A stretch of 64,000 bases of DNA from Microbulbifer sp. GL-2 (GTDB lineage: Bacteria > Pseudomonadota > Gammaproteobacteria > Pseudomonadales > Cellvibrionaceae): positions 4,336,001 through 4,400,000 of the forward strand of contig NZ_AP019807.1 in NCBI RefSeq assembly GCF_007183175.1, given 5' to 3'. The translations under genes and the position numbers were made by a program. The notes beneath the pieces are model-generated. The model was not told where the DNA came from, made no database searches, and saw only the letters and a program-made list of their open reading frames with translations. Below, in pieces: positions 27,238-36,460 of this stretch. Position 1 is the stretch's first letter, and each line of letters starts with the position of its first letter.

Positions 27238-27864
27238 TTATGCCAGTGCAATTTCCCGATAACGTTCTTGCAGTGAGCGGTAAACCTGATCACTGTAATC
27301 TTCAGCTGAGGGATCGAGCTGCCCGGCGATTTCAGCAAGATGCTCATTGTCTTCACGGCCTGCCCAGTTTTTCACATAAGTGCCGTCTTTGTAGCCGTTA
27401 TCCTGACGGAATCGGTTGAGTACATTTTTACCGACATAGCGCTGATAAAGCTCAGCAAAGGACATCTCCACATCAGCGAGTAATTGCGCAAATCCCACCA
27501 GATCAAACTGCTTACTAGCCAGGGTGTTGAGAGTGAAGGATTCCAGGTTCTCACGAAATTCTCCCGGCATACGCTGCCCTACTTCCAGTTCACCCAGCAT
27601 GGTCGCAGCCACTTGCTCAGGAGACCCCTGCTGCAACTCCAGACTGAGACCAAAATGCCAAATATCCACCAGCTCCAGTTTTACCTGATCTATTTCCGGC
27701 TGCTGTTTTTTCCACCACTTCCAACCGTAGTGATCCAGTAGCTCGGCACTTTCCACCCAGATAGCGCGATACCAGGCAAAATTCTGGGCCCGCCAGTTTT
27801 CATTAACTACTGTATTAATTTTATCCTGCAGGGTCAGCATGACCTGCAACTGCTGCTTCATCAT
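27238..27864 (-). CDS. Dimeric dUTP diphosphatase (all-alpha MazG-like)
   Basis: 208 aa. The all-alpha NTP-PPase metal-binding pattern is clear: ESAELLDHYGWKWWKK (ExxE), then QVKLELVDIWHFGLS (ExxD). FRQDNGYKDGTYVKNW is the C-terminal substrate motif of dimeric dUTPases of the Leishmania/Campylobacter type. It removes dUTP and supplies dUMP for thymidylate synthesis, which fits the nearby tmk. It is 29 bp upstream of nothing on its own strand, with mdh following after a 130-bp gap. Confidence 0.85.
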   Translation of the reverse strand: MMKQQLQVMLTLQDKINTVVNENWRAQNFAWYRAIWVESAELLDHYGWKWWKKQQPEIDQVKLELVDIWHFGLSLELQQGSPEQVAATMLGELEVGQRMPGEFRENLESFTLNTLASKQFDLVGFAQLLADVEMSFAELYQRYVGKNVLNRFRQDNGYKDGTYVKNWAGREDNEHLAEIAGQLDPSAEDYSDQVYRSLQERYREIALA

Positions 27865-27892
27865 TGGGGTGCTTCCTATAGTCGGGATCAGG

Positions 27893-28669
27893 TTAAGCTG
27901 CCCGAGGGAATAATCTGAAAAAGTTTTCTGTGGTAATTTCGGCCAGCTGTTCGTATGGGATGCCCCTCAGCTCGGCGATAAATTCCGCCACTTCGCGCAC
28001 ATAGGCTGGAATATTGGCCTTTCCCCGGTAAGGGACCGGTGCCAGGTAGGGTGAATCAGTTTCCACAAGCAAGCGATCGAGTGGCAGCTTGCGCGCTACA
28101 TCACGCAGCTCCTCGGCATTCTTAAAAGTGACAATACCAGACAGGGAAATATAGTAGTTGAGATCCAAGGCAGACTTTGCCATTTCCCAACTCTCAGTAA
28201 AACAGTGCAGGACCCCGGCAGTCTCCAGATTACCATGTGCGTGAATCAGCTTAATTGTATCTTCACGTGCGTCACGGGTATGTACGATCACTGGCAATTC
28301 CGCACGCCCGGCTGCCTGCAGGTGGGCAATAAAACTCTGCTGCTGAACTTCTTTGGTTTCCGTACTGTAGTAGTAGTCGAGACCAGTTTCCCCCAGTGCA
28401 ACCACATTGGGACGCTCACCCATTAAAATTAATTCATCCACTCCGGCCAAGCCGGACTCTACATCTAGCGGATGAATACCTACTGAGCAGACAACATCCT
28501 TATAGCGGGAAGCAATTTCAACAACGGCATCAGCATTATCAAGACTAATGCCAACACAAAGGAATTTACCGACACCGCGACTACGAGCCAGGTCGAGCAC
28601 CGCGTCGAGATCGCCATCAAATTTATCGAGCTTTAATCTGTCCAGGTGACAGTGGGAATCTACGAGCAT
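27893..28669 (-). CDS. TatD-family metal-dependent hydrolase
   Basis: 258 aa. TatD/YcfH-type DNase fold: N-terminal VDSHCHLDRL metal motif, ALGETGLDYYYS, QQSFIAHLQAAGRAELPVIV, HCFTESWEMA, and LVETDSPYLAPVPYRGK. Same position as E. coli ycfH, directly downstream of holB and a PilZ gene. Proposed 3'-5' exonuclease or deoxyribonuclease. Confidence 0.92.
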   Translation of the reverse strand: MLVDSHCHLDRLKLDKFDGDLDAVLDLARSRGVGKFLCVGISLDNADAVVEIASRYKDVVCSVGIHPLDVESGLAGVDELILMGERPNVVALGETGLDYYYSTETKEVQQQSFIAHLQAAGRAELPVIVHTRDAREDTIKLIHAHGNLETAGVLHCFTESWEMAKSALDLNYYISLSGIVTFKNAEELRDVARKLPLDRLLVETDSPYLAPVPYRGKANIPAYVREVAEFIAELRGIPYEQLAEITTENFFRLFPRAA

Positions 28670-28676
28670 GTGAGAG

Positions 28677-29042
28677 TTACAACGTGTGAGTGGGTCGGCT
28701 GGACTCCAGTGTGCCAGCCAAATAAGTTTCTATCTTGTTTTGGGCAATATTGTCTTTATCGCCAAATTGAACGCCGATTCCCGGTGTGCGATTTCCTTGG
28801 GCTCCATTCGGCGTAATCCAGATCACCTTGCCAGCGACTGGAATTTTTTCCGGTTCATCCATCAGACTTAATAGCAAGAACACTTCATCGCCAAGACTGT
28901 AGGATTTGTCTGTACTGATAAACAAGCCCCCATTCTTCACAAAAGGCATATAAGCTGCGTAGAGAACAGATTTGTCCTGGATCTTCAGCGATAGGATGCC
29001 ATTGCGGGCACCGCCTCCCATGGCTTTCATGCTCAACCTCAA
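28677..29042 (-). CDS. PilZ-domain protein (type IV pilus PilZ-like)
   Basis: 121 aa (codon 5 ATG at 29030 also possible). One PilZ-like beta-barrel: YMPFVKNGGLFISTDKSYSL, DEVFLLLSLMDEPEKIPVAG, KVIWITPNG, GIGVQFGD. The RxxxR c-di-GMP-binding motif of canonical PilZ domains is missing, as in Pseudomonas PilZ itself, which acts in pilus biogenesis via PilB/FimX. The order holB-pilZ-tatD is the same as in Pseudomonas, which supports this identity. Confidence 0.87.
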   Translation of the reverse strand: MRLSMKAMGGGARNGILSLKIQDKSVLYAAYMPFVKNGGLFISTDKSYSLGDEVFLLLSLMDEPEKIPVAGKVIWITPNGAQGNRTPGIGVQFGDKDNIAQNKIETYLAGTLESSRPTHTL

Positions 29043-29156
29043 TGTTTTTAATGTTGCGCTAACTTATCTGAGCGCACTGATTCTGTCCAGAAACAGCGCT
29101 TTTCTGTATTTTTGCGAGAAATCAACAGTAATTTCGCGCCCCTTTGTAGGTGATTG

Positions 29157-30179
29157 CTAAACAGCAAAAAGCCTCGCCCAGCGAATCATCAACTCCTCGA
29201 GCAGCAGACGGCGATTAGGATTGGCCCCGCTCGTCAAGCCCTTACGCGCTTGTAACAGATGGTCGTAAAAACCAAATAGCGGGCGCAGGCTTTCCTCGCC
29301 AACACCGGGCAACCGCTGTAACAACAACATCAATTGACTGTCACCGCTTAAATCGCAACTGCGCACCTGGGCCATTTGCGTGATCCACTGCTGCCAAAAA
29401 TGCAGAAGCTGCCCCAAGCTCGTGTGTTCAGGGGGCATTTCCCAGCGCCCAGCTGCTGTAACCGCACTGGCGCCTCCTTCAGCTACGCGGGTAAGTTCGT
29501 TCAAAAACTGCTCGCGCACCTCGCTGGCATCAGGCTTTGCCAACCTGGCGGCCAACAATGGAGCACCTCCAGAAAGGGCCAGGGCTCTCCGCGCCTGCTG
29601 CTCCTCCAAACCGTGATCATGCAGCCACTGCAGAGCCATCCCCTCCGCTGGAGAAGGAAAGGCAACTGACTGACAGCGGCTACGAATCGTGGGTAACAGT
29701 CCCGCTGGAGCATCGCTGATCAGCAGGAAAATAACCGATGCTGCCGGCTCTTCAAGATTCTTTAGCAAGGCGTTAGCCGCATTAATATTCATCGCCTCTG
29801 CCGGCGCTAACCAAACCAGCCTGGCCCCGCCGCGGCCACTGGTGCGCGAGACAAAATCACCCAGTTGGCGAATTTGCTCCACTTTCAGCGGAGAGCCGAC
29901 TTTCTCTGGCTCCACGCGCAGGAAATCAGGGTGGGAACCCGCCTGCCACAAACGGCAATCTTTACAGCTTCCACAAGCTTGCCCATCTCTAGGTTGCCCG
30001 CATAGTGCCAAAGCAGAAAATGCCTCGGCAAAAGCGCGCTTACCCAGGCCCGCCTGGCCCGTCAACAATAAAGCATGCGGGCAGCGTCCCGCCAGCCACT
30101 GCGCACCGAGGCGCTGCCATTGCGGGGCCTGCCAGGGCATCAATGCAGGGATTGGAGTATGTTCAAAAGTTTCAGACAC
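29157..30179 (-). CDS. holB: DNA polymerase III delta' subunit
   Basis: 340 aa clamp-loader subunit. Walker-A-like GQAGLGKR at 41-48, zinc cysteines C60, C69, C72, C75, and VWLAPAEAMNINAANALLKN with LEEPAASVIFLLISD in the AAA+ core, then a C-terminal helical collar domain. It follows tmk on the same strand, as in E. coli and Pseudomonas. Confidence 0.94.
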   Translation of the reverse strand: MSETFEHTPIPALMPWQAPQWQRLGAQWLAGRCPHALLLTGQAGLGKRAFAEAFSALALCGQPRDGQACGSCKDCRLWQAGSHPDFLRVEPEKVGSPLKVEQIRQLGDFVSRTSGRGGARLVWLAPAEAMNINAANALLKNLEEPAASVIFLLISDAPAGLLPTIRSRCQSVAFPSPAEGMALQWLHDHGLEEQQARRALALSGGAPLLAARLAKPDASEVREQFLNELTRVAEGGASAVTAAGRWEMPPEHTSLGQLLHFWQQWITQMAQVRSCDLSGDSQLMLLLQRLPGVGEESLRPLFGFYDHLLQARKGLTSGANPNRRLLLEELMIRWARLFAV

Positions 30180-30264
30180 TGACTATCGCCAAGTTTGTAA
30201 TCCGGAAAATGATCTTGGAATCGTCGAGCCCGGCACAGCAAATGCAGAGCGGATACCCGATTAG

Positions 30265-30884
30265 TTACAGTAGGTGTTCCAGCTCCCGACCAAGATCCTG
30301 CTGGACGCGGCCCAGCGATTGGCTGGCGTCGACAATAGCATAGTGGGATGGCGAAGCCTCCGCTCGCTCGCGATAGGCGTCGCGCACTCGATGAAAGAAG
30401 GCAAGATGCTCACTTTCGAAACGGTCCGCGGCGCCCGTGCGGGCCGCACGCTGTAGACCAATTTCGGGATCGAGATCTAAAAGTAATACCTTGTCGGGGC
30501 GAAGCTCCCCCTGTACTGTTTTTTCAAGCTGCTCAATCAATGACCTATCAAGCTGGCGCCCACCACCCTGATAGGCGTAAGTGGCATCGGTAAATCGGTC
30601 ACAAATCACCCACTCACCACGATCCAGTGCCGGCACAATAACCTGGGCTAAGTGCTGGGCACGGGCAGCGAATACCATCAGTAGCTCAGCGGTTGGGTCC
30701 ACAGCCTCTTCACGTTTAGCCAGGAGTAATTCACGCAACTGCTCAGCCAGTGGCGTACCGCCAGGCTCGCGAGTTTGAATGAACGGGATATTACGATCTG
30801 TTAACCACTGGGTAATAAATTGCAGGTTGGTGGATTTACCAACCCCCTCACCCCCTCCAGGGTTATAAATTTTCCGCGCGACAC
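30265..30884 (-). CDS. tmk: Thymidylate kinase, apparently frameshifted in the P-loop
   Basis: dTMP kinase, essential for dTTP synthesis. The gene should start at GTG 30884 (AAAGGA 11 bases upstream, six bases past the mltG stop): the first 11 codons read MSRGKFITLEG. The rest, GEGVGKSTNLQFITQWL, TREPGGTPLAEQLREL, DRFTDATYAYQGGGRQLDR and onward to the stop, lies in another frame. The shift falls in a G5 run on the minus strand (30851-30855) inside the P-loop; one extra G would give a normal LEGGEGVGKST and a protein of about 207 aa. Because tmk is essential this is more likely a homopolymer sequencing error than a true null, but ribosomal slippage is not excluded. Confidence 0.85.
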
Positions 30885-30889
30885 TATCT

Positions 30890-31951
30890 CTAATTTCCTT
30901 TTGCCGGACTTGAACGGTAATCCGCTCGCCTTTTCAGCTGATACTCCCGTACCGCACGGTTGTGCTCTGTCAGAGTGCTTGAAAAATGGTGGGAACCATC
31001 CCCCTTTCCTACAAAATAAAGGCTTTTACCCGGTTTCGGATTCAGCGCCGCCCTAATCGCCGCACGTCCCGGCAAAGCAATCGGCGTAGGGGGAAGACCA
31101 TCGATCACATAGGTGTTGTAGGGGGTTGATTGGCGCAGGTGTGCGCGAGTGAGGTTACCATTGTAATCCTCTCCCAACCCATAGATTACAGTAGGGTCGG
31201 TTTGCAGCCTCATACCCTTGTGTAAACGACGGACAAAAACACCAGCAATTTCGCTGCGCTCAGAGGGCTGTCCGGTTTCCTTTTCGATCAGCGAGGCCAT
31301 AATCAGCGCCTCATAGGGAGACTTATAGGGAAGGTCATCCCCCTTGGCCTGCCACTCCTCTTCCAAAACCTGCTGCATGCGCTCATAAGCTTCACGCAGG
31401 AGTTCAATATCAGTAGTGCCGGAGCGGTAGACATAGGTATCGGGGAAAATCCACCCCTCCACAGCGCCCTCTTTCAGACCCAGAGCTTTGGCCGCAGCTC
31501 TGACAGTTCTGCCCGCCTCAGACTTTACTATGTTCTGCCCGGCCCTGATTCTTTGCAGTGCCTGGCGGAAAGTCCAACCTTCTACCAGCGTTACCCGGTA
31601 ACTGGTGACCTCACCCCGATGTAGGCGGGCGATCAGGTCCATAGCGGTACTGCCATGGGGCACCAGATATTCTCCAGAATGGATATTGGTCTTGCCTTCC
31701 CAGTAGGCATAAGCGAGCAGCAAGCGCGGCCAGCTGATTATCCCATCACGCTTCAACTGCTTAAGCGTCCTAGAGAGGCTACTGCCTTTCTCTACCTGCA
31801 ACTGCAAGCCGTCTTCCTGCAGCTGAAGAGGAGTCGCCAGAGCTGCTTGCAACATCCATACGGATGCCGCCGTCAGCAGGCACGCCAGCAATATTCCTCC
31901 AAAAAGGATCTTCCCCAGCGTTCCAAGGAAACCGGACCGTTTTTTCTTCAC
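30890..31951 (-). CDS. mltG: Endolytic murein transglycosylase MltG
   Basis: 353 aa from a GTG at 31951 that overlaps the pabC stop (GTGA); the second GTG three bases earlier is also possible. Basic start, one membrane helix (about 12-34), LysM-like domain, then YceG catalytic domain with SLIEKETGQPSER (the catalytic glutamate) and RLHKGMRLQTDPTVIYGLG. The end STPYNTYVIDGLPPTPIALP is typical. It cuts nascent glycan strands at the membrane. The pabC-mltG-tmk-holB order is conserved in gammaproteobacteria. Confidence 0.94.
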   Translation of the reverse strand: MKKKRSGFLGTLGKILFGGILLACLLTAASVWMLQAALATPLQLQEDGLQLQVEKGSSLSRTLKQLKRDGIISWPRLLLAYAYWEGKTNIHSGEYLVPHGSTAMDLIARLHRGEVTSYRVTLVEGWTFRQALQRIRAGQNIVKSEAGRTVRAAAKALGLKEGAVEGWIFPDTYVYRSGTTDIELLREAYERMQQVLEEEWQAKGDDLPYKSPYEALIMASLIEKETGQPSERSEIAGVFVRRLHKGMRLQTDPTVIYGLGEDYNGNLTRAHLRQSTPYNTYVIDGLPPTPIALPGRAAIRAALNPKPGKSLYFVGKGDGSHHFSSTLTEHNRAVREYQLKRRADYRSSPAKGN

Positions 31952-32718
31952 CACAATGCTTCCACGATCAACTGCTGCAACCTCCGTGCACCGGCCCCAA
32001 TCGGCCAACTTTTATAGCCAATAATCTCGACAACGGGTAATACCCCACGAACGCTATTGCACAGGATAACTTCATCGGCCTTACAGAGCGCCTGGAGATC
32101 CATGTCCCGCGTCTGCCACCGGGTATGACCAGAAAGCCAGTTCAACATAACACCTTGAACACCACATCTGCTCAGATCTGGAGTCACCCAGGTATCGCCA
32201 AAGCGCGCCAGCAAATTGCAACGCAGGCTTTCAATCACCCTGCCCGAACTATCAAACATCAAGCCATCGAGACGCTTACCCTCAGGAAGCTCAGCTCGCG
32301 CTGCATTATATCGGCTGCGGGCCAAAAATTTGCAGCCCAAGTTCTTAGTTTTCAAAACCGGCAAATTAGTCCTGCACGGATACAAATGAACACCCAGCTC
32401 CACCTCAGGAGCCTGTAGCAGGGGCAGAAAGGACAGATCCCAACACTCATCCCCATCAAGAAAACCTACCCGAAGCCGTGCAATAGCTGCACTTTGGCTA
32501 CATTTAGGGGCCAGTTGTGCGATACAACTATCAATTTCAGAAAGAATTACCCCACTTACTACGCAGCTGCGTATCAGTCGGGATCTGTGCAATGGCCACA
32601 ACGGCAGACTTCCGTTGTGACAACGCATGGTTTCGAGGATTCCATTTATATAGTCACCATCAGGCACCAGCTGGGTTGCCGGTTTCCCACAAAAATAGAA
32701 TTGCGGTAACTTGGACAT
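31948..32718 (-). CDS. pabC: Aminodeoxychorismate lyase
   Basis: 256 aa, PLP fold-type IV. It converts aminodeoxychorismate to p-aminobenzoate and pyruvate. The family pattern is diverged: ILETMRCHNGSLPLWPLHRS replaces the usual FET...G...H..R block, KTKNLGCKFLARSRYNAA carries the expected PLP lysine, and ALCKADEVILCNSVRGVLPV matches the dicarboxylate-binding end. Position between fabF and mltG is the conserved pabC site, and the pabB partner is at 10 kb. Confidence 0.87.
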   Translation of the reverse strand: MSKLPQFYFCGKPATQLVPDGDYINGILETMRCHNGSLPLWPLHRSRLIRSCVVSGVILSEIDSCIAQLAPKCSQSAAIARLRVGFLDGDECWDLSFLPLLQAPEVELGVHLYPCRTNLPVLKTKNLGCKFLARSRYNAARAELPEGKRLDGLMFDSSGRVIESLRCNLLARFGDTWVTPDLSRCGVQGVMLNWLSGHTRWQTRDMDLQALCKADEVILCNSVRGVLPVVEIIGYKSWPIGAGARRLQQLIVEALW

Positions 32719-32767
32719 GCTCTCCTCGAGGCGGGAGTTGCCCGCCGAAATGGCGGGCAGGACTGGA

Positions 32768-34009
32768 TCAGATTCGCTTGAAGATTAGTGACCCGTTAGT
32801 GCCACCAAATCCGAATGAGTTGGAGAGTACTGAATCAATCGCCATTGGCTGCGCCTCCTGGGGCACCAGATTAATACCAGCACATGCTGCATCTGGATCA
32901 ACAAGATTCATCGTGGGTGGAGCCACCTGATCACGAAGCGCCATCACTGAGAAAACAGCCTCGATTGCACCGGCAGCACCCAACAGGTGGCCCGTCATGG
33001 ATTTGGTTGAACTTACAGCCAGCTTTTCAGTGGCACCTGCAAAAATCTTTTGTACCGCCTGGATTTCCGCTTTATCCCCCAAGGGTGTGGAGGTACCGTG
33101 GGCATTAATGTACTGGATCGTATCGATGCTCACGCCAGCATCCTTGAGCGCATTCCGCATAGAAAGCGCTGCACCCGCACCATCTTCTGGTGGGGATGTC
33201 ATATGGTAGGCATCACCACTCATACCAAAACCAGTCAGCTCAGCATAAATAGTCGCTCCGCGCGCCTTCGCATGCTCGTACTCTTCCAACACAAGTACTG
33301 CCGCGCCCTCGCCCAAAACAAAGCCATCCCGGTCTTTATCCCAGGGACGGCTGGCCGCCTTGGGGTCATCGTTGCGTGTGGAAAGCGCCCTGGCTGCACA
33401 GAAGCCGCCAAGCCCGACCGGCGTGGTGACCATTTCCGCACCGCCGCACACCATGACATCGGCATCACCGTACTGAATCGTACGCATACCGAGCCCCAGT
33501 GCGTGGGTACCAGTTGTGCAGGCAGTAGTCACTGCAAGGTTGGGACCACGCAGACCGTATTTAATCGACAGGTTACCAGCCACCATATTGATAATGGCGC
33601 CCGGTACAAAGAAAGGCGACACGCGGCGCGGCCCCTTCTCGGCAATCAACATTGCGTTGTCTTCGATGGCCATAATGCCACCCATGCCGGAACCGATACA
33701 GGTTCCCATACGCTGGGCACCCTCTTCACTCACCTCAAGGCCACAATCCTGCATTGCCTGGATACCCGCAATCAGACCGTATTGCAGAAACGTATCCATC
33801 TTGCGCGCATCTTTTGCAGGCATATAGGGAGTGGGATCGAAATCTTTTACCGTAGCGGCAAAGCGGGTTGAAAAAGCTGAAACATCAAAGGTTTCTATCG
33901 GGGCTGCGCCATTGGCCCCCTTCAGAATGCCAGACCAAGTCTCTCCTACGGTGTTACCCAAAGGGCTGACTACACCCATTCCGGTTACAACAACTCTTCT
34001 GTGCGACAC
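32768..34009 (-). CDS. fabF: Beta-ketoacyl-ACP synthase II
   Basis: 413 aa from the GTG at 34009 (GGGGGG site six bases upstream); the longer reading to 34069 adds 20 non-conserved residues. The start SHRRVVVTGMGVVSPLG is canonical. Cys-His-His triad motifs: VTTACTTGTHALG, INAHGTSTPLGD and STKSMTGHLLGAAGAIEA. It elongates acyl-ACP chains in the cytosol. Confidence 0.96.
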   Translation of the reverse strand: MSHRRVVVTGMGVVSPLGNTVGETWSGILKGANGAAPIETFDVSAFSTRFAATVKDFDPTPYMPAKDARKMDTFLQYGLIAGIQAMQDCGLEVSEEGAQRMGTCIGSGMGGIMAIEDNAMLIAEKGPRRVSPFFVPGAIINMVAGNLSIKYGLRGPNLAVTTACTTGTHALGLGMRTIQYGDADVMVCGGAEMVTTPVGLGGFCAARALSTRNDDPKAASRPWDKDRDGFVLGEGAAVLVLEEYEHAKARGATIYAELTGFGMSGDAYHMTSPPEDGAGAALSMRNALKDAGVSIDTIQYINAHGTSTPLGDKAEIQAVQKIFAGATEKLAVSSTKSMTGHLLGAAGAIEAVFSVMALRDQVAPPTMNLVDPDAACAGINLVPQEAQPMAIDSVLSNSFGFGGTNGSLIFKRI

Positions 34010-34103
34010 TGCGGTCCCCCCGAAACTCTTGCTGCCGCTGTACTCCCCCAACACAGTGAGGGAGACCACATTCGGTCAGCGGTCACAATTCCATAATGCT
34101 CAT

Positions 34104-34141
34104 AAAAAGAGAGCCGCGCTATGTGACATAGAACGGCTCTC
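34104..34141 (-). terminator. Terminator/attenuator between acpP and fabF
   Basis: GAGAGCCG (34109-34116) pairs with CGGCTCTC (34134-34141), with an inner CTATG/CATAG pair; T5 follows on the minus strand. It lies 60 bp past the acpP stop and 95 bp before the fabF start, so it would let acpP be made in excess over fabF. Confidence 0.75.
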
Positions 34142-34200
34142 AAAATCGCTTGGCCACGCTCAGAAACTAAACTGCTCGCGCCTAAACTACCCAGCAGGAA

Positions 34201-34437
34201 TTAACCAAGGTTGTCCTTGATGTAATCCATTGCCAGCTGAACGGTAGTGATTTTCTCAGCTTCTTCGTCGGGAATTTCAGTTTCGAATTCCTCTTCCAAA
34301 GCCATAACCAGCTCAACTGTGTCAAGTGAGTCCGCGCCCAGATCTTCAACAAAAGAGGCTTCAGCCTTAACGTCTTCTTCCTTCACGCCCAGTTGTTCAG
34401 CAACGATCTTTTTAACGCGCTCTTCAATGCTGCTCAT
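34201..34437 (-). CDS. acpP: Acyl carrier protein
   Basis: 78 aa, very acidic. The phosphopantetheine site is S37 in ADSLDTVELVMALEEEF. Conserved helix IV TTVQLAMDYI. Central carrier for fatty-acid synthesis; lies between fabG and fabF as in E. coli. Confidence 0.97.
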   Translation of the reverse strand: MSSIEERVKKIVAEQLGVKEEDVKAEASFVEDLGADSLDTVELVMALEEEFETEIPDEEAEKITTVQLAMDYIKDNLG

Positions 34438-34661
34438 GATTCAATTTAACTCCTAGTGGGTAAAAATCTGTTTTAGTCGCTATTGTGTATTTCACCAATT
34501 CAGTTAGCGGTGATAACGACCGGCTCACACAGCTTTTGGATAATTCAGAGGCCATTGTACCCCAAGTTTTTGGGGATGTAATGCACGGCCCTGCACCACC
34601 ATCAGCAAATAACAAAATACTCTAAAAATCAATGACTTAAAGAGATATTTTCAAATATATA

Positions 34662-35417
34662 TCAGGTCATGTACATGCCGCCATTGACATGAATTGTCTC
34701 GCCAGTGACATAGCCACCGGCATCACTCGCCAGGAAGGCTACCACAGATGCGATCTCCTCAGGCTGCCCAAGTCGGCCCAGGGGAATTTTTCCAAGTAGC
34801 GCTTCGCGCTGAGCTTCGGGTAACACCTTGGTCATGTCAGTATCAATAAAGCCCGGAGCTACAGTATTCACGGTAATTCCACGGGAGCCGATTTCGGCGG
34901 CCAGAGAGCGAGCAAATCCAGCAACCCCAGCTTTGGTGGCCGCATAATTACTCTGCCCCGCATTCCCCATACTGCCGACCACAGAGCTAATATTTATAAT
35001 TCGCCCCCAGCGCGCCTTAGCCATGTCCCGCAGACATGTTTTAGTCATGCGAAAGACTGCGGACAAATTCGTCTCCACAACAGAGTCCCATTCGTCGTCT
35101 TTCATACGCATTAACAAATTGTCTTTGGTGATACCAGCATTGTTTACCAAAATGGTCGGCACACCAAAGTCATTCTTCGCTGCAGCATGCACCCCGGCAA
35201 CACTCTCGGCGCTGGTGACATCCAGCACCATTCCGGCCCCCTTGATACCTTTCTCAGCAAAGCGCGCGCTGATTTTTTCAGCGCCGCCTTCACTAGTGGC
35301 AGTACCAATCACTGTCGCACCTTGACCACCCAGCATATCTGCAATTGCCGCACCAATACCACGACTGGCGCCGGTAACCAGGGCCACTTTACCCTCGAGG
35401 GAAATCATTAAGCTCAT
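34662..35417 (-). CDS. fabG: 3-oxoacyl-ACP reductase
   Basis: 251 aa SDR enzyme, NADPH-dependent. Motifs: VTGASRGIGAAIA (cofactor), LVNNAGIT, and the active site with S in INISSVVGSMGNAG and YAATKAG (Tyr, Lys). The ATG at 35417 has an AAGGA site; an in-frame ATG four codons later is possible. 46 bp downstream of fabD. Confidence 0.96.
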   Translation of the reverse strand: MSLMISLEGKVALVTGASRGIGAAIADMLGGQGATVIGTATSEGGAEKISARFAEKGIKGAGMVLDVTSAESVAGVHAAAKNDFGVPTILVNNAGITKDNLLMRMKDDEWDSVVETNLSAVFRMTKTCLRDMAKARWGRIINISSVVGSMGNAGQSNYAATKAGVAGFARSLAAEIGSRGITVNTVAPGFIDTDMTKVLPEAQREALLGKIPLGRLGQPEEIASVVAFLASDAGGYVTGETIHVNGGMYMT

Positions 35418-35463
35418 ACTTGCTTTATCCTTATTCAGCTAATGGCAGCCGCCATTGCACGAC

Positions 35464-36408
35464 TTAAACCGCTGTAGTTCTCAGTGCTTCATTAAAGCTG
35501 GAAGGGCTATCGATGCTATGACAAGCAACACTGCGATCAATGCGCCTGGTCAACCCAGACAACACTTTACCAGGCCCACACTCAACCAGCTGCTCAGCAC
35601 CATCATCGATAATCTTGCGGGTGCAGGCGGTCCAGCGCACCGGTCGATAGATTTGCTCGATCATCAGGGCCTTGATTGCCACTGGGTCTGACTCAACTTT
35701 CGCATGGACATTGTGCACAACAGGAATTTCAGGCGCATTAAATTTTGCCGCCTCTATCTGCGGGGCAAGTTTATCCGCCGCCGGGCGCATCAACTCAGTA
35801 TGAAATGGCGCACTCACAGGCAGAGGCATGGCTTTTTTCGCGCCAGCCGCTTTACAGGCTTCAATCGCTCGCTCAACTGCGGCAGCGCTGCCGGCAATAA
35901 CAATTTGCCCAGGGGAATTGTAATTTACAGCTGAAACCACTTCTCCCTCTGCGGCCCCAGCACAAGCAGACTCTACCACCTCATCCTCAAGGCCAATGAT
36001 CGCAGCCATGGCACCGGCCCCCACAGGAACCGCTTCCTGCATCAAGCGGCCGCGCTCCCGCACAAGATGTACAGCATCCTTGAAATTCAGAACACCAGAA
36101 CAAACCAAAGCAGACCATTCGCCCAGACTGTGTCCTGCCATGCGTGCAGGCACAGCACCTCCGCGAGCACGCCAAAGGCGATACAGAGCAACACTGGAAG
36201 TTAAAAGGAGAGGCTGGGTGCGCTGAGTGAGGTTGATCGCCTCCTGCTCACCGTTCTGACAGAGATCCCAAAGGTCATAACCCAGGACCTCTGAAGCTTC
36301 GGCAAAAGTGGCTTGGATTTCGGGGGCCTCCTGAGCAACCTCAGAGAGCATACCGATCTTCTGAGATCCCTGCCCCGGAAAGACAAATGCAAGCGCAGCA
36401 TTAGTCAT
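35464..36408 (-). CDS. fabD: Malonyl-CoA:ACP transacylase
   Basis: 314 aa. FVFPGQGSQKIGML at the start, the nucleophile serine in AGHSLGEWSALV, and the PLPVSAPFHTELM histidine motif. Loads malonyl groups onto ACP. In the plsX-fabD-fabG-acpP order. Confidence 0.96.
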   Translation of the reverse strand: MTNAALAFVFPGQGSQKIGMLSEVAQEAPEIQATFAEASEVLGYDLWDLCQNGEQEAINLTQRTQPLLLTSSVALYRLWRARGGAVPARMAGHSLGEWSALVCSGVLNFKDAVHLVRERGRLMQEAVPVGAGAMAAIIGLEDEVVESACAGAAEGEVVSAVNYNSPGQIVIAGSAAAVERAIEACKAAGAKKAMPLPVSAPFHTELMRPAADKLAPQIEAAKFNAPEIPVVHNVHAKVESDPVAIKALMIEQIYRPVRWTACTRKIIDDGAEQLVECGPGKVLSGLTRRIDRSVACHSIDSPSSFNEALRTTAV

Positions 36409-36460
36409 AAAATATCCTTAAACCTATTTGGCAAATTTCTGTAGGAGGGGAACGTACTTC

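Noticed and set aside
33050..33871. 273-aa plus-strand open frame
   Set aside because: Antisense shadow of fabF.
32768..34069. Long fabF start at 34069
   Set aside because: The first 20 residues are not conserved; GTG at 34009 has a strong ribosome site and begins the canonical sequence.
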